Notes under the pieces: model-generated
Database searches by the model: none
The model's input: only the letters and a program-made list of their open reading frames with translations
What the model was told of the DNA's origin: nothing
Shown here: positions 16,270 to 25,202 of the stretch, piece by piece
How the letters are laid out: the number at the start of each line of letters is the position of its first letter
Numbering within the stretch: the first letter of the stretch is position 1
Assembly: GCA_032162705.1 (NCBI GenBank)
Contig: JAVRON010000095.1
Coordinates: forward strand, 6,401 to 70,400
Reading direction: 5' to 3'
DNA: 64,000 bases
Origin: QHXN01 sp032162705
GTDB taxonomy: Bacteria; Acidobacteriota; Blastocatellia; Pyrinomonadales; Pyrinomonadaceae
Translations under genes and position numbers: made by a program

Positions 16270-18710
16270 TGCTTTCTAATCTTGTGCGTCGAGCGGACGC
16301 GCCCGGTGGACTGTTCGGCGTCGCTGCCGCCGCCGTCGCTGACGACGCGGTTCTCGCGCAGGTAGACGGTCATGCGACGGCTTTCGGATGTGCCCTTCTC
16401 GGCGTCCTCGACGCGCGCAGGGTTTCCTGTCAGCAAGACGGTCTCGTCGGCGGCGGTGTACTGACCCCAGTCGCCCGTGCCGCGTCGGCCCGGCTGTGTG
16501 ACGACGACGCTGCGCTGCGCGATGGTGCGCTCGACCTCGTATGTATCCTTCAAGAGATAAACGTCTGCAACCTCGCTCGTGATGCGCTCAGTGCCCTGTC
16601 GTATGTCCACGTCGCCGTCGTAGTGGATTAGTCTCTCTGTGTCGGCGTAGGTCATCGCGCGCGAGGTGGCGAAGACAGGGACTATCACTCGTTCGCCGTT
16701 GGCTTCGCGACGCCTCGCCTGATAGAGAGCGCTCTGCACGTTGCCGTCGCACTCCATTCGCTTCTGATCGCGACGGAGCACGATGCGGTCGGCCTTGACG
16801 AAATTGTCGTCCTGCCACGCGCGCGCGTTGCCCGTGTAGACCCCGATGCCGGTCTCATGCTGAAACTCTGCCGCAGCCGAAGCGATGAAGACCGGGCTTT
16901 TGACGTTCTTGAAGGGCGTCGCCCCGTTCGTCTGCTCCTGACTGTAGTAAGTCGTCAAAACCTTGCCGCGCGCGTTCGAGATTTTATTGATCGTGTCGGA
17001 GTCAATCTCGGTCGCTTTCAGGCGCGCGCGCGAGTCCCACACGGTCGGCTCGCCGCCGCGCAGGTTGATGAGGCCGTTGCCCGCCGTGTAGGTCATCGCA
17101 GCCGACTGGCCGTTGCGATCCTGCTCGTTGAACTTGGCGTCGCCCGTGGCGTCAATGTGGTCGAGCGCGGACGTAGCGGGCGAGAACATCGCCGTCATCT
17201 TCTGCGAGGTGAAGATGCGCTGTCGCTCCTCAAAGCGCGCGTTGCCCGCGGCGTCGAAGCGCTCAACATCCTGCGTCTCGCGTACGAACTGCGCGACCAT
17301 CTCCTGCGAGGTGAGCGTGCGCGTGCCCTTCTTCTCCGTCTCTTGATAAGGCTCGATGACCGCCTTTGCGTCGCCCGACGCATTGAAGGTTTTGGCGAGG
17401 TTGCCCGCCTCGTAGAATTGGCAATGGAAGATGGACGCATAGAGACGCTTGCGGTCGGCAGTGGGACTGGGTTGCGCAGGCTCGACCAGAAGCTCCGCGT
17501 TGCCGCTGGCCTCCGCGCGTTCGAGGTCGCGTCCCGACTCGCGCCAGAAGAGATGAACGGTGTCGCCGGTCAGACGCTTGTTCGCGGCCCTCGGGTCGCC
17601 GGCCTTCGACTTCGGAGCCGAGAGCGTCAGGACGGGGCGGCCCCCTGCGCGCATCTCCTTCAAGACGCTGCGGTCGGCCTGAATAGCGAAGTCGAGGTCT
17701 ATGGACTCCTGCGCGACGAGCAGCGCGTCGGAGTCGGCGTCGATGGTCTTGGCGCGGACGTTCTTGAGGGCGTGCGCGGCTGTGAGCTTCTGGTCTTCGT
17801 TAAAATAGAAGTCAAGCTTGTCGCCGAAGACTTCCGCAGCGTGCCCCTCGTTCATCGAGCGCAAGTAGGCGTTGCCGCTGGCAGAGATGTACTTCACCTT
17901 CTTCTGCTCGGTGAGATAACTCATCAGCGTCTCGCCGCTCATCACGTCGCGCCCCTGTTCGGCCACCGCGCCGCCGCCGAAATATATCTGCATCGCCGCC
18001 TGGTCGAAAGTCGCCTGCGCCGACTTGACCGTCACGGGAAGCCCTTTGAGGTTCATCTTCGGAAGCCCCGCGGGCGAGGCTTGTGCCGGATGGGCTGCGG
18101 CTTCGGGGCTGACGGTTATCTCGACCGCGCCCTTCAGCTCAAGCTTCTTGCTCTTGGCATCGAGGTTGGCCGAGTCGGCGCGTCCCACGATGTTTTCGCG
18201 CTCGAAGCTGATGGGCGTGGTGACGTTTGCCACCTCGGTCTTTACGTCGTACTCGATTGATTCGGACTTGGCCGTCAGACGGTCGCGGGTCTCGATCACG
18301 ACGTTGCCGGTGAAGAGGAACTGCGTGTTGTCTTCATTCGTCAGAGTCTGTTGCGCGCTGATCTTGTCGGGCAGGTCGCCCTTGTCCGGGTAGACTTCGA
18401 GGTAGACGTTCTCAAGTTTGTGGTGGCCGTCCGAGTATTTCAGGTCGCGGTCGGCGCGCAGCAGAACCCACAGGCGGTCGCCCTTCATCTCTCGATGTTC
18501 GAGGTGCGTGATGTCGCCGACGACTTCTTCGGAGAGCTGCGCCTGACCGGGCCTGAGCCGGAAAGTTGTGTTGTCCTTCAGACGCCAGTAGGAGATTGCG
18601 ACCGCTGCGACCGCGCACACCAGCAGCAGCAACGCCAGCACGCGCCCCAGCTTCGGAGCCGCGATGCGGAGCCCGATCCCCGCCACCTTCCTGCGTCGAA
18701 TCTCTTGCAT
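16266..18710 (-). CDS. LptC-LptA (OstA-domain) fusion protein of LPS transport
   Basis: The 814-residue protein has one N-terminal membrane anchor (about 21-41), then an LptC-like region ('YWRLKDNTTFRLRPGQ', about 41-190) and repeated OstA/LptA beta-jellyroll segments. Examples are 'NTQFLFTGNVVIETRDRLTAKS', 'KLELKGAVEITV', 'AQATFDQAAMQIYFGGGAVA', 'MTAMFSPATSALDHIDATGDA' and 'RMECDGNVQSALY'. LptC is about 190 residues and LptA about 185 in E. coli, so one long chain may replace much of the periplasmic bridge. It lies directly upstream of lptB. Domain boundaries are approximate. Confidence 0.85.
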   Translation of the reverse strand: MQEIRRRKVAGIGLRIAAPKLGRVLALLLLVCAVAAVAISYWRLKDNTTFRLRPGQAQLSEEVVGDITHLEHREMKGDRLWVLLRADRDLKYSDGHHKLENVYLEVYPDKGDLPDKISAQQTLTNEDNTQFLFTGNVVIETRDRLTAKSESIEYDVKTEVANVTTPISFERENIVGRADSANLDAKSKKLELKGAVEITVSPEAAAHPAQASPAGLPKMNLKGLPVTVKSAQATFDQAAMQIYFGGGAVAEQGRDVMSGETLMSYLTEQKKVKYISASGNAYLRSMNEGHAAEVFGDKLDFYFNEDQKLTAAHALKNVRAKTIDADSDALLVAQESIDLDFAIQADRSVLKEMRAGGRPVLTLSAPKSKAGDPRAANKRLTGDTVHLFWRESGRDLERAEASGNAELLVEPAQPSPTADRKRLYASIFHCQFYEAGNLAKTFNASGDAKAVIEPYQETEKKGTRTLTSQEMVAQFVRETQDVERFDAAGNARFEERQRIFTSQKMTAMFSPATSALDHIDATGDAKFNEQDRNGQSAAMTYTAGNGLINLRGGEPTVWDSRARLKATEIDSDTINKISNARGKVLTTYYSQEQTNGATPFKNVKSPVFIASAAAEFQHETGIGVYTGNARAWQDDNFVKADRIVLRRDQKRMECDGNVQSALYQARRREANGERVIVPVFATSRAMTYADTERLIHYDGDVDIRQGTERITSEVADVYLLKDTYEVERTIAQRSVVVTQPGRRGTGDWGQYTAADETVLLTGNPARVEDAEKGTSESRRMTVYLRENRVVSDGGGSDAEQSTGRVRSTHKIRKQ

Positions 18711-18719
18711 CTCTTTGGA

Positions 18720-18801
18720 GTGATGAGTGATGAGTGATAAGTGATAAGAAAAGATAACTGCCGCTGTTCTTTCTTATCACTTATCGCTCATCACTGATCA
18801 C
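18720..18801. repeat. 7-bp-periodic hairpin (GTGATGA/GTGATAA units)
   Basis: The left arm 18720-18750 is GTGATGA-GTGATGA-GTGATAA-GTGATAA-GAA. The right arm 18770-18801 is TTTCTTATCACTTATCGCTC.... The centre is 19 bases. The right arm contains the TGA stop of recJ (18793-18791) and the codons for its final residues. Confidence 0.85.
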
Positions 18802-20572
18802 CTTCTTTCAAGTCCTCGACGAACTGATCGCCTTCTTTCAAGTCCTCGACGACGAGTTGCAGACGCGTATTGCCGTTCCAGCAGTTCGCCTCGACCGAAT
18901 AGGCCAGTTCGATGCTCGCGCCGGGGCGCGGCGTTGCTGTGGCGCGTTCGGCTCCGCTCCACCAGATTGCGTCGTGGACGCGACCATTCGGTGTGACGAC
19001 GCCGAATTTGAGATGACGCTCTTTGAGGACGCGCGGTTCGCCGACGACGCGCAAACCACGCGTGACGAAGACGGGACGCGGCCAGCCCGCGCCGAACGGC
19101 TCAAGCACTTCAAGCTCCGAGCAAAGTTCAAGCCGTAAAGACTCCGCCGACAAATCCATATCGTATTCGAGACGCGGCCCGCCGCCGTCGCCTCCAACAG
19201 TTGCGAGTGCGGCGGCGTGCTCGTTCAGACGCCGCCGGAGTTCCGCGACGTTCTCGCGGCGGACTGAAAGCCCTGCGGCGTGCGCGTGGCCGCCGAAGGC
19301 TTCGAGCAGGTCGGCGCAAGAGGTGAGCGCGTCGAGCATGTGGAAATCGTCGCCGCTGCGCGCGGAGCCGTGTCCCGTCCCGTCTTCGTCAAGCGAGATG
19401 ACCACGGCCGGGCGCTGCAAACGCTCCGTGATCTTCGACGCGGCCAGTCCGATGACGCCCCTGTGCCAGCCCTGACCGGCGACGACAATGACCCGTGTCT
19501 CTTCTTGGCCACTCAACTCAAGCTCACTGATGGCGCGCTCAGTCACCTGCTGCTGCACTTCACGTCGCTCGCGGTTGCGCGCGTCGAGTTGCTGCGCGAG
19601 CGCACGCGCCTCTTCCAGAGATTTCGACTCGAACAGCTCGACGACGGCGCGCGCCGCGTCCATACGCCCCGCCGCGTTGATACGCGGGCCCACGCGGAAG
19701 CCTATGTCGAAGGCGCGCATCCCCGTGCCGTCGCCGCAGCCCGCGACCTCCATCAACGCACGCAAGCCGGGGTTCGTTGCGCGGTGCAAATCCGCAAGCC
19801 CGAGCGCGACGATTGAGCGATTCTCGCCCGTGAGCTGCGCCACGTCCGCGACCGTGCCGATGGCGACGACCTTGAGAAAGCCCGCGACCAGATTCTCGCG
19901 CCCGCGCTCGCGGAAGAGTGCATGCGCGAGCTTGAAAGCGACGCCGACGCCCGCGAGATTCTTGTCTGGATACGTACAGCCGCGCTGGTTCGGATTCAGC
20001 ACGGCGAAGGCGGGCGGCGCTCCTTCCCTATCGTCCGGCAGGTGATGGTCGGTGATGATTACGTCGAGGCCGCCCGTGCGCGCCCACTCCAAAGGCTCGA
20101 AAGCGCGTATGCCGCAATCGACGCTGATGACAAGGCCGTAGCCATCCGCTTTCGCGCGCTCCAGAACGTCGCGGCGTATACCATAGCCTTCGGTGAAACG
20201 GTGCGGGACGTGATAGCCGGTCTTCGCGCCTAAGTATTCCAGCGCGCGACGCAGGACGACAGTGCCGGTCGTGCCATCAACATCGTAGTCGCCATAGATC
20301 AGTATGCGCTCGCCCTCTTCGACCGCGCGGAGCACGCGCGCGACCGATTCGCGCATGCCGAGCATCAGGTACGGGTCGTGTAGTTGTTCGAGCGAAGGAT
20401 GCAGGATGGCGCGCGCTTCCGGTTCCGAGCCGACGCCGCGCGCAGAGAGGACTCCGGCGACCGTCTCCGAGACGCCGACCGACGCGGCGAGGACGCGACA
20501 GTTCCCGCCCGGTTCGCGGCGCGGAACCCAGCGCCTTTCCGCGGGCTTACTGCGGCTCTCGGTCTTCGTCAT
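18791..20572 (-). CDS. recJ: Single-stranded-DNA-specific exonuclease RecJ
   Basis: A 5'-3' ssDNA exonuclease of recombination and mismatch repair. The 593-residue protein has the DHH-family motifs 'IYGDYDVDGTTGTVVL', 'VDCG', 'ITDHHLPDD', 'FRVGPRINAAGRMD' and 'GGHAHAAG' (DHHA1). ATG at 20572 overlaps the stop of the PilZ gene (ATGA). The last 19 residues are a tandem duplication of a 10-residue unit (VEDLKEGDQF, VEDLKEGDQ), caused by a 30-bp repeat, and the stop lies in the hairpin at 18720-18801. Confidence 0.93.
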   Translation of the reverse strand: MTKTESRSKPAERRWVPRREPGGNCRVLAASVGVSETVAGVLSARGVGSEPEARAILHPSLEQLHDPYLMLGMRESVARVLRAVEEGERILIYGDYDVDGTTGTVVLRRALEYLGAKTGYHVPHRFTEGYGIRRDVLERAKADGYGLVISVDCGIRAFEPLEWARTGGLDVIITDHHLPDDREGAPPAFAVLNPNQRGCTYPDKNLAGVGVAFKLAHALFRERGRENLVAGFLKVVAIGTVADVAQLTGENRSIVALGLADLHRATNPGLRALMEVAGCGDGTGMRAFDIGFRVGPRINAAGRMDAARAVVELFESKSLEEARALAQQLDARNRERREVQQQVTERAISELELSGQEETRVIVVAGQGWHRGVIGLAASKITERLQRPAVVISLDEDGTGHGSARSGDDFHMLDALTSCADLLEAFGGHAHAAGLSVRRENVAELRRRLNEHAAALATVGGDGGGPRLEYDMDLSAESLRLELCSELEVLEPFGAGWPRPVFVTRGLRVVGEPRVLKERHLKFGVVTPNGRVHDAIWWSGAERATATPRPGASIELAYSVEANCWNGNTRLQLVVEDLKEGDQFVEDLKEGDQ

Positions 20573-20895
20573 TCGGCGAACCACCCGTTCGGGTCGATGA
20601 GCTTGATGCCGATGTGCTGCCGTCCGTCCGACTCATCCGTCCAGACGCCGTTGACCTCGGCTTCGAGCGAGCGTCCGAAGGGCGGCGTCAGACGCACGCG
20701 CATCCCTGTGTGTGCGGGGATGTCAGTGATGAGTGTCGCGCCGCCGCGGCTGACGCGTATCGCTTCGGCGGTGACGCGAAAGGGATTGTCGTCCGCGTTG
20801 CCGCCTTCGAGTTCGACGGTGAAATTGACCGGCACGCGCGGGCTGCGCGGGCGTTGCGATGGCGGGATTGTGTCCGTTTCAGTTGGGTCGCTCAT
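20569..20895 (-). CDS. PilZ-domain protein
   Basis: The 108-residue single PilZ domain starts 'RSPRVPVNFTVEL' (the RxxxR element of cyclic-di-GMP binding) and has 'RVSRGGATLITDI' where the D/NxSxxG motif is expected, so the second motif is only partly kept (S, G). It may bind cyclic-di-GMP weakly or be a PilZ relative. It is translationally coupled to recJ by ATGA. An HD-GYP protein is encoded at 29178-31034. Confidence 0.8.
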   Translation of the reverse strand: MSDPTETDTIPPSQRPRSPRVPVNFTVELEGGNADDNPFRVTAEAIRVSRGGATLITDIPAHTGMRVRLTPPFGRSLEAEVNGVWTDESDGRQHIGIKLIDPNGWFAE

Positions 20896-21063
20896 TGAAG
20901 CTTCTGCCCTCCGCTCCCTGTAGGAATCAAACGCTTGCTAAGGGATGGGGCCAGATTAGTTTAACCGAACCGGCGGCGCGGCGCGAGTTCTAAACGATTT
21001 GATGTTTTCGGATTGCGAATTGGAAGGCCGACTTGCCTTTCGTCAACCCGCATTCCGCAATCG

Positions 21064-21951
21064 TCAGAGCGGCAGTATGATGCCGCGGAACAGCAGGACA
21101 AGTATGAGCGTGCCGACAATGAGGCGGTAGGCGATGAAGACGCCGGTCGAATGCGTGCGAAGGTAGCGCAGGAGAAACCAGATCGAGGCGTAGCCGACGA
21201 GTCCGGCGATGATAGTAGCGACGGCAAGCTCCACGCCGTTGCCGGACGGGAGCTTGTGCATGGCCTCTTTGAGTTCGAGCAGGCCACTCGCGCCAACCGC
21301 CGGAATCGAGAGCAGGAAAGAGAAACGCGCGGCGGTCTCGCGCCGCTCGCCCGCGAAGAGTCCGCCCATAATCGTGGAGCCTGAACGGCTCGCGCCCGGT
21401 ACAAGCGCGAGCACCTGCGCGAACCCTACGGCCAGCGCGTCGCCCACACCCAACTCTTCCATCCCGCGCCGTTGCGACCCGACCTTCTCCGCGATGAGCA
21501 GCAGAAGCGCGATGACGATCATCATCGTCGCGATCACCCAGAGGTTCTTCGTAAACGTCCCCTCGATCTGCTTCTTGAGCAGCAGACCCAGAACGCCGAT
21601 GGGCAGCGAGCCGATGAAGATGAGCCAACCGAGTTTCGCATCCGGCGAGAGACGCGAGCCGAGCAGGCCACGACCCTCGACGCCGGGCGGCGTCCCGCCG
21701 CGAAGCAGGATGAGATGGTCGCGCACAAAGGCGAAGCAGATGGCCCAGATGTCTCGCGCGAAGTAGATAAGGACGGCGGCGAGCGTGCCCAACTGAATGA
21801 CGGCAATCATCGCCGTCACCTGCTCCGCCTCAAGCGACTGCGAGAGTCCCGTCAGACGCGTTGCGAAAATCAGATGTGCCGTCGAGCTGACAGGAATAAA
21901 CTCCGTAAGCCCTTGCACGATACCGAGGATAATGGCTTGAAAAAGGTTCAT
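21064..21951 (-). CDS. uppP: Undecaprenyl-diphosphatase
   Basis: Recycles the undecaprenyl carrier for peptidoglycan and O-antigen; also gives bacitracin resistance. The 295-residue membrane protein has about eight segments, with 'GIVQGLTEFIPVSSTAHLIF' near the N-terminus and 'LVPGASRSGSTI' in the middle, both active-site signatures of BacA/UppP. The ATG at 21951 starts directly at the family N-terminus (MNLFQAIILG); the longer frame overlaps the SDR gene. Confidence 0.95.
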   Translation of the reverse strand: MNLFQAIILGIVQGLTEFIPVSSTAHLIFATRLTGLSQSLEAEQVTAMIAVIQLGTLAAVLIYFARDIWAICFAFVRDHLILLRGGTPPGVEGRGLLGSRLSPDAKLGWLIFIGSLPIGVLGLLLKKQIEGTFTKNLWVIATMMIVIALLLLIAEKVGSQRRGMEELGVGDALAVGFAQVLALVPGASRSGSTIMGGLFAGERRETAARFSFLLSIPAVGASGLLELKEAMHKLPSGNGVELAVATIIAGLVGYASIWFLLRYLRTHSTGVFIAYRLIVGTLILVLLFRGIILPL

Positions 21952-21961
21952 GTCGTTTTCG

Positions 21962-22735
21962 TCAATCGCGGAAGTTTGTGTTTGACGCGAGCCGGTCGTA
22001 GAGCGCGCCGGGCATGTACTTGAGTAGCCGGACGAGCGAGGCCAACTGCCAGGGAAAGGCGTAGGTGCGCGCACGCCGCTCGATGGCTTTGATGATGCGG
22101 CAGGCCGCGTCGTCCACTTCGATCAGGAAGGGCAGCTTCTTCTTCCTGTTCGCGGTCATGGCCGTGCGTATGAAGCCTGGATGAATGACCGTCACGTCGA
22201 TGCCGCTCTTGCGTAAATCGACGCGGAGGCTCTCGAAGAAGGTCGAGACGGCGGCCTTGCTCGCGCTGTACGCGCCGGACTTCGGCATGCCTCGGTAGGA
22301 GGCGAGGCTGGAGATGGCGACGAGTTGCCCGCTCCCGCGCTCAAGCATGCCGGGCAGCACGGCGGCCACGCTGTTGACGACGCCGATGACGTTAATCGAG
22401 ATCACGTCCGAAGCCTCGCCCGCGTTCAGACTCGCGCCCGCGGTCGTCGTGCTCATTCCTGCGTTTGCGATCAACACATCGACCTGTCCCCACCGCTCAC
22501 GCACGCGCCCGGCGACGCCCTGCATCTCTTCGTAGTTCCGCACGTCTGCGGGCAGCGCCAGAGCCTTCCCGCCCGCGCGCTCAACCTCTTCGGCGACCTG
22601 CAAAAGCTCGGCCTCGCGTCGCGCCGTCAGCCCGACGCGCGCCCCGCGCCTCCCCAACTCGACGGCGAGCGCGCGGCCTATCCCGCTCGACGCTCCCGTC
22701 ACGATGACGACCCTTTCCTTCCAGTCGTATTTCAT
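21962..22735 (-). CDS. Short-chain dehydrogenase/reductase
   Basis: The 257-residue classical SDR has cofactor loop 'VIVTGASSGIGRALAVELG', 'ALPADVRN', 'LIANAGMST', catalytic Ser in 'LVAISSLASYRGMP' and 'YSASKAA' (Tyr and Lys). The basic Arg after the glycine-rich strand ('GLTARREAEL') suggests NADP(H). Substrate unknown. It sits 10 bases upstream of uppP, in the same direction. Confidence 0.9.
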   Translation of the reverse strand: MKYDWKERVVIVTGASSGIGRALAVELGRRGARVGLTARREAELLQVAEEVERAGGKALALPADVRNYEEMQGVAGRVRERWGQVDVLIANAGMSTTTAGASLNAGEASDVISINVIGVVNSVAAVLPGMLERGSGQLVAISSLASYRGMPKSGAYSASKAAVSTFFESLRVDLRKSGIDVTVIHPGFIRTAMTANRKKKLPFLIEVDDAACRIIKAIERRARTYAFPWQLASLVRLLKYMPGALYDRLASNTNFRD

Positions 22736-22759
22736 CGAAGCTCTAACCTACGCTCCAAC

Positions 22760-23203
22760 TCAGCAAAGCTCGGCCACATGATTGCCGAGTACGCGAAGCG
22801 CCTTTCCCAGATCGTCCTGTTTGATGAGCAGATGGTCGCGCGAGAAAGCGGAGAGCGCGCCCACAGGGATTCCCGCACCCGAGAGAATCTCCGTCACGCG
22901 CGCGAGAAAGCCGACCACATTCCACGCAAGCTCTATGTCGAGCGTGACGAGCCGAAAGCCGCTCTCGACACGCGCGTCGCGCGCCGCGTGCCGCATCGAG
23001 CGCCAGTCCGCCTCTTCCAAAAGCAGCGTGACCTCGAAGCGGTCGCGCAGCAGGAAGAAGTTCGACTCCATGCTCGGACTCAACTCAGGATTTTCCAGCA
23101 GCCGCCGCCAGTCTTCATGGCGGAGTCCGACGAGAACGTACGTCGCCGCGGCGACCTCGACTTTCGCGTGGCGCAGAAGCTCCGCAGCGTCACCGTTCGA
23201 CAT
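22760..23203 (-). CDS. ACT-domain protein
   Basis: The 147-residue protein resembles small two-ACT regulators: 'ATYVLVGLRHEDW' with a beta-rich first half, then 'FRLVTLDIELAWNVVGFLAR' and 'LSGAGIPVGALSAFSRDHLL', the beta-alpha-beta pattern of an ACT ligand-binding fold. It is probably an amino-acid sensor. It lies three bases past the RNase J stop, in the same direction, so it is likely co-transcribed. Confidence 0.75.
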   Translation of the reverse strand: MSNGDAAELLRHAKVEVAAATYVLVGLRHEDWRRLLENPELSPSMESNFFLLRDRFEVTLLLEEADWRSMRHAARDARVESGFRLVTLDIELAWNVVGFLARVTEILSGAGIPVGALSAFSRDHLLIKQDDLGKALRVLGNHVAELC

Positions 23204-23206
23204 AGT

Positions 23207-24898
23207 TTAGATTTGCACGACCACGGGCATGATGACCGGGCGTGTGCCGGTCTGTTTCTGGATGAAGCGTTTGAGTTCCTGACGGACGCGCTCTTTCAAC
23301 ACGGTCGAGTCGCGGCGCTCGTCGCGCGTGGCGGCATTGACCGTTTTGGCGACGAGGCTCTCCATCTCGCGAAGAAAGGCGGCAGAGTTGCCGTTGCCGT
23401 CCAAGCCGTTGACGCCGCGTGTGACGACTTCCGGCTCGCCTTCAAGCTCGCCCGACTCTTCGTCGATGGTGATGACGGGCGTGACGACGCCGTCGAAGGC
23501 GAGCTGGCGGCGCTCGCGTATGACCTCGCCGTCGATCTCGTCGAAGCGCGACTCGCCGATGAAGGTACGGCCCACTTCGCGCTTCTCGACGACGGAGGCG
23601 TGGTCGGCGTCGAGCACAAGCACGTCGCCGTTCTCGATGAGGATGATGTTGTCCGCGGGGAAGTCGCAGTGGTTCTTCAGGAACTCCTTGTGGCGGTAAA
23701 GCATTCGGTACTCGCCGTGGACGGGGACGACGAACTTGGGCCGCACGGCCTCGGTCATGATCCGTATGTCTTCCTGCGAAGCGTGGCCGCTGACGTGTAT
23801 GAGCCGCCGCTTCTCGTCGATGATGGCCGCGCCGCGCTTGTAAATCTGCCCGATGAGTTTTGAGATGGAACGCTCGTTGCCGGGGATGATGCGCGCGGAG
23901 AGGATGACCGTGTCGCCTTCGGAAATCGTCAGCCCCTTGTAAGTCTGCGATGACAACTGCGAGAGCGCCGCGCGCGGCTCGCCCTGCGAACCCGTGATGA
24001 GATAGACAATCTCGTCGTCGTGCAGCTTCTTCGCCTGCTGAAGCGAGACGAGCATCCCCTCGTGCAAATCGAGGTAGCCGAGCCGTTCGGCGATCTCGAC
24101 GTTCTTGACCATCGAGCGCCCAAGCACGCAGACCTTTCGGTCGAACTGCTGCGCCACGTCGATGACGATTTGCAGGCGATGAATCGAAGACGCGAAGGCC
24201 GCGACGAAGATTCGTCCTTCGGCCTCGGAGAAAATCTCCTCGAAGTCCGGAATGACGGCGCGCTCCGAAGGCGTGCGGCCCGGCACGGTGGCGTTCGTCG
24301 AGTCGGACGTTAAGGCCAGCACGCCCTCCTGCCCGTAGCGGCGGAGCGTCCGCAGGTCAATCGGCTCGCCGATGACGGGTGTCTCGTCAACCTTGTAGTC
24401 GCCTGTGTGAATGATCGTGCCGATGGGCGTATTGATAGCGAGCGCGAAGCAGTCGATGAGCGAGTGCGAGACGCGTATGAACTCGACCAGAAACTCGCCG
24501 ATCTGGACGCGGTCGCGCGGCTCGACGCGGTGCAGGAGCACGTCGCTCAAGAGGTCGTGCTCATCGAGCTTGCTTTCGATAAGTCCCATCGTGAAGTGCG
24601 AGGCGTAGACGGGGACGTTGAACTTTTTCAGCACGTAGGGGAGCGCGCCGATGTGGTCTTCGTGGCCGTGCGTGATAACGACGGCGAGGATGTTCTCGCG
24701 GTACTCTTCGAGGAAGTCGAAGTCCGGGACTTCAACGTCAACGCCGTACGCGCTCTCCGCAGGAAAGCCCATGCCTACGTCCACGAGGATCATGTCCTCG
24801 CCGTAGCGCACGGCCATACAATTACTTCCGAACTCGCCGACTCCGCCGAGGGGAATTATCTCAATTACGTTACTCACTTTATTTACAAATCTCTCCAT
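23207..24898 (-). CDS. rnj: Ribonuclease J
   Basis: A metallo-beta-lactamase/beta-CASP endo- and 5'-3' exoribonuclease. The 563-residue protein has the zinc motif 'ITHGHEDHIGALPYV', 'TGDYKVDETPV', 'SDSTNA', beta-CASP 'GRSM...' and 'HVSGHAS', and a C-terminal domain ending 'TGTRPVIMPVVVQI'. ATG at 24898 is used. A GTG at 24877 (VSNVIEIIPLGGVG, with GGAGAG upstream) is a realistic alternative. With RapZ nearby, the organism shows both Gram-positive-like and proteobacterial RNA-control parts. Confidence 0.93.
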   Translation of the reverse strand: MERFVNKVSNVIEIIPLGGVGEFGSNCMAVRYGEDMILVDVGMGFPAESAYGVDVEVPDFDFLEEYRENILAVVITHGHEDHIGALPYVLKKFNVPVYASHFTMGLIESKLDEHDLLSDVLLHRVEPRDRVQIGEFLVEFIRVSHSLIDCFALAINTPIGTIIHTGDYKVDETPVIGEPIDLRTLRRYGQEGVLALTSDSTNATVPGRTPSERAVIPDFEEIFSEAEGRIFVAAFASSIHRLQIVIDVAQQFDRKVCVLGRSMVKNVEIAERLGYLDLHEGMLVSLQQAKKLHDDEIVYLITGSQGEPRAALSQLSSQTYKGLTISEGDTVILSARIIPGNERSISKLIGQIYKRGAAIIDEKRRLIHVSGHASQEDIRIMTEAVRPKFVVPVHGEYRMLYRHKEFLKNHCDFPADNIILIENGDVLVLDADHASVVEKREVGRTFIGESRFDEIDGEVIRERRQLAFDGVVTPVITIDEESGELEGEPEVVTRGVNGLDGNGNSAAFLREMESLVAKTVNAATRDERRDSTVLKERVRQELKRFIQKQTGTRPVIMPVVVQI

Positions 24899-25036
24899 AA
24901 GGCGTGCGCCGAGCGTCCGCCTTGAACCAATAAAATATGGGCGCGGGTCAAAAGTATAACACAACGCCAGTTCCATTCCGCCTCGCCCAAGTGCCTGCGC
25001 AGAACAGCGAACGAGCACGCGTTAAGTAAGAAAGTG

Positions 25037-25157
25037 GAATTCACATGGATGGACAGGATTGACAGGATGAAGAATCGGAGATTTGATATTTGAAATCTCA
25101 AATCTTCAATTCGTGATGTCCTGATATCCTGTCCATCTTGTCCATCCATGTGAATTC
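25037..25157. repeat. 121-bp palindromic element with 9-bp GGATGGACA units
   Basis: It begins GAATTCACATGGATGGACAG and ends with the complement (...CCATCCATGTGAATTC), with an inner pair of shorter arms around a T/A-rich core (AGATTTGA / TCAAATCT-like). The 9-bp GGATGGACA-GGATTGACA-GGATG unit differs from the 7-bp families. It lies between ksgA and RNase J. Confidence 0.8.
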
Positions 25158-25202
25158 ATCCTGCCCCGTCCGCCGCCCGGCAAATGTAGGAATACCCGCT
25201 CG

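Noticed and set aside
16857..18260. 467-codon plus-strand frame
   Set aside because: Antisense to the LptC-LptA gene, with an Arg/Leu-biased translation and no ribosome site.
22325..23863. 512-codon plus-strand frame
   Set aside because: Runs antisense through SDR, ACT and RNase J, all of which have clear family motifs.
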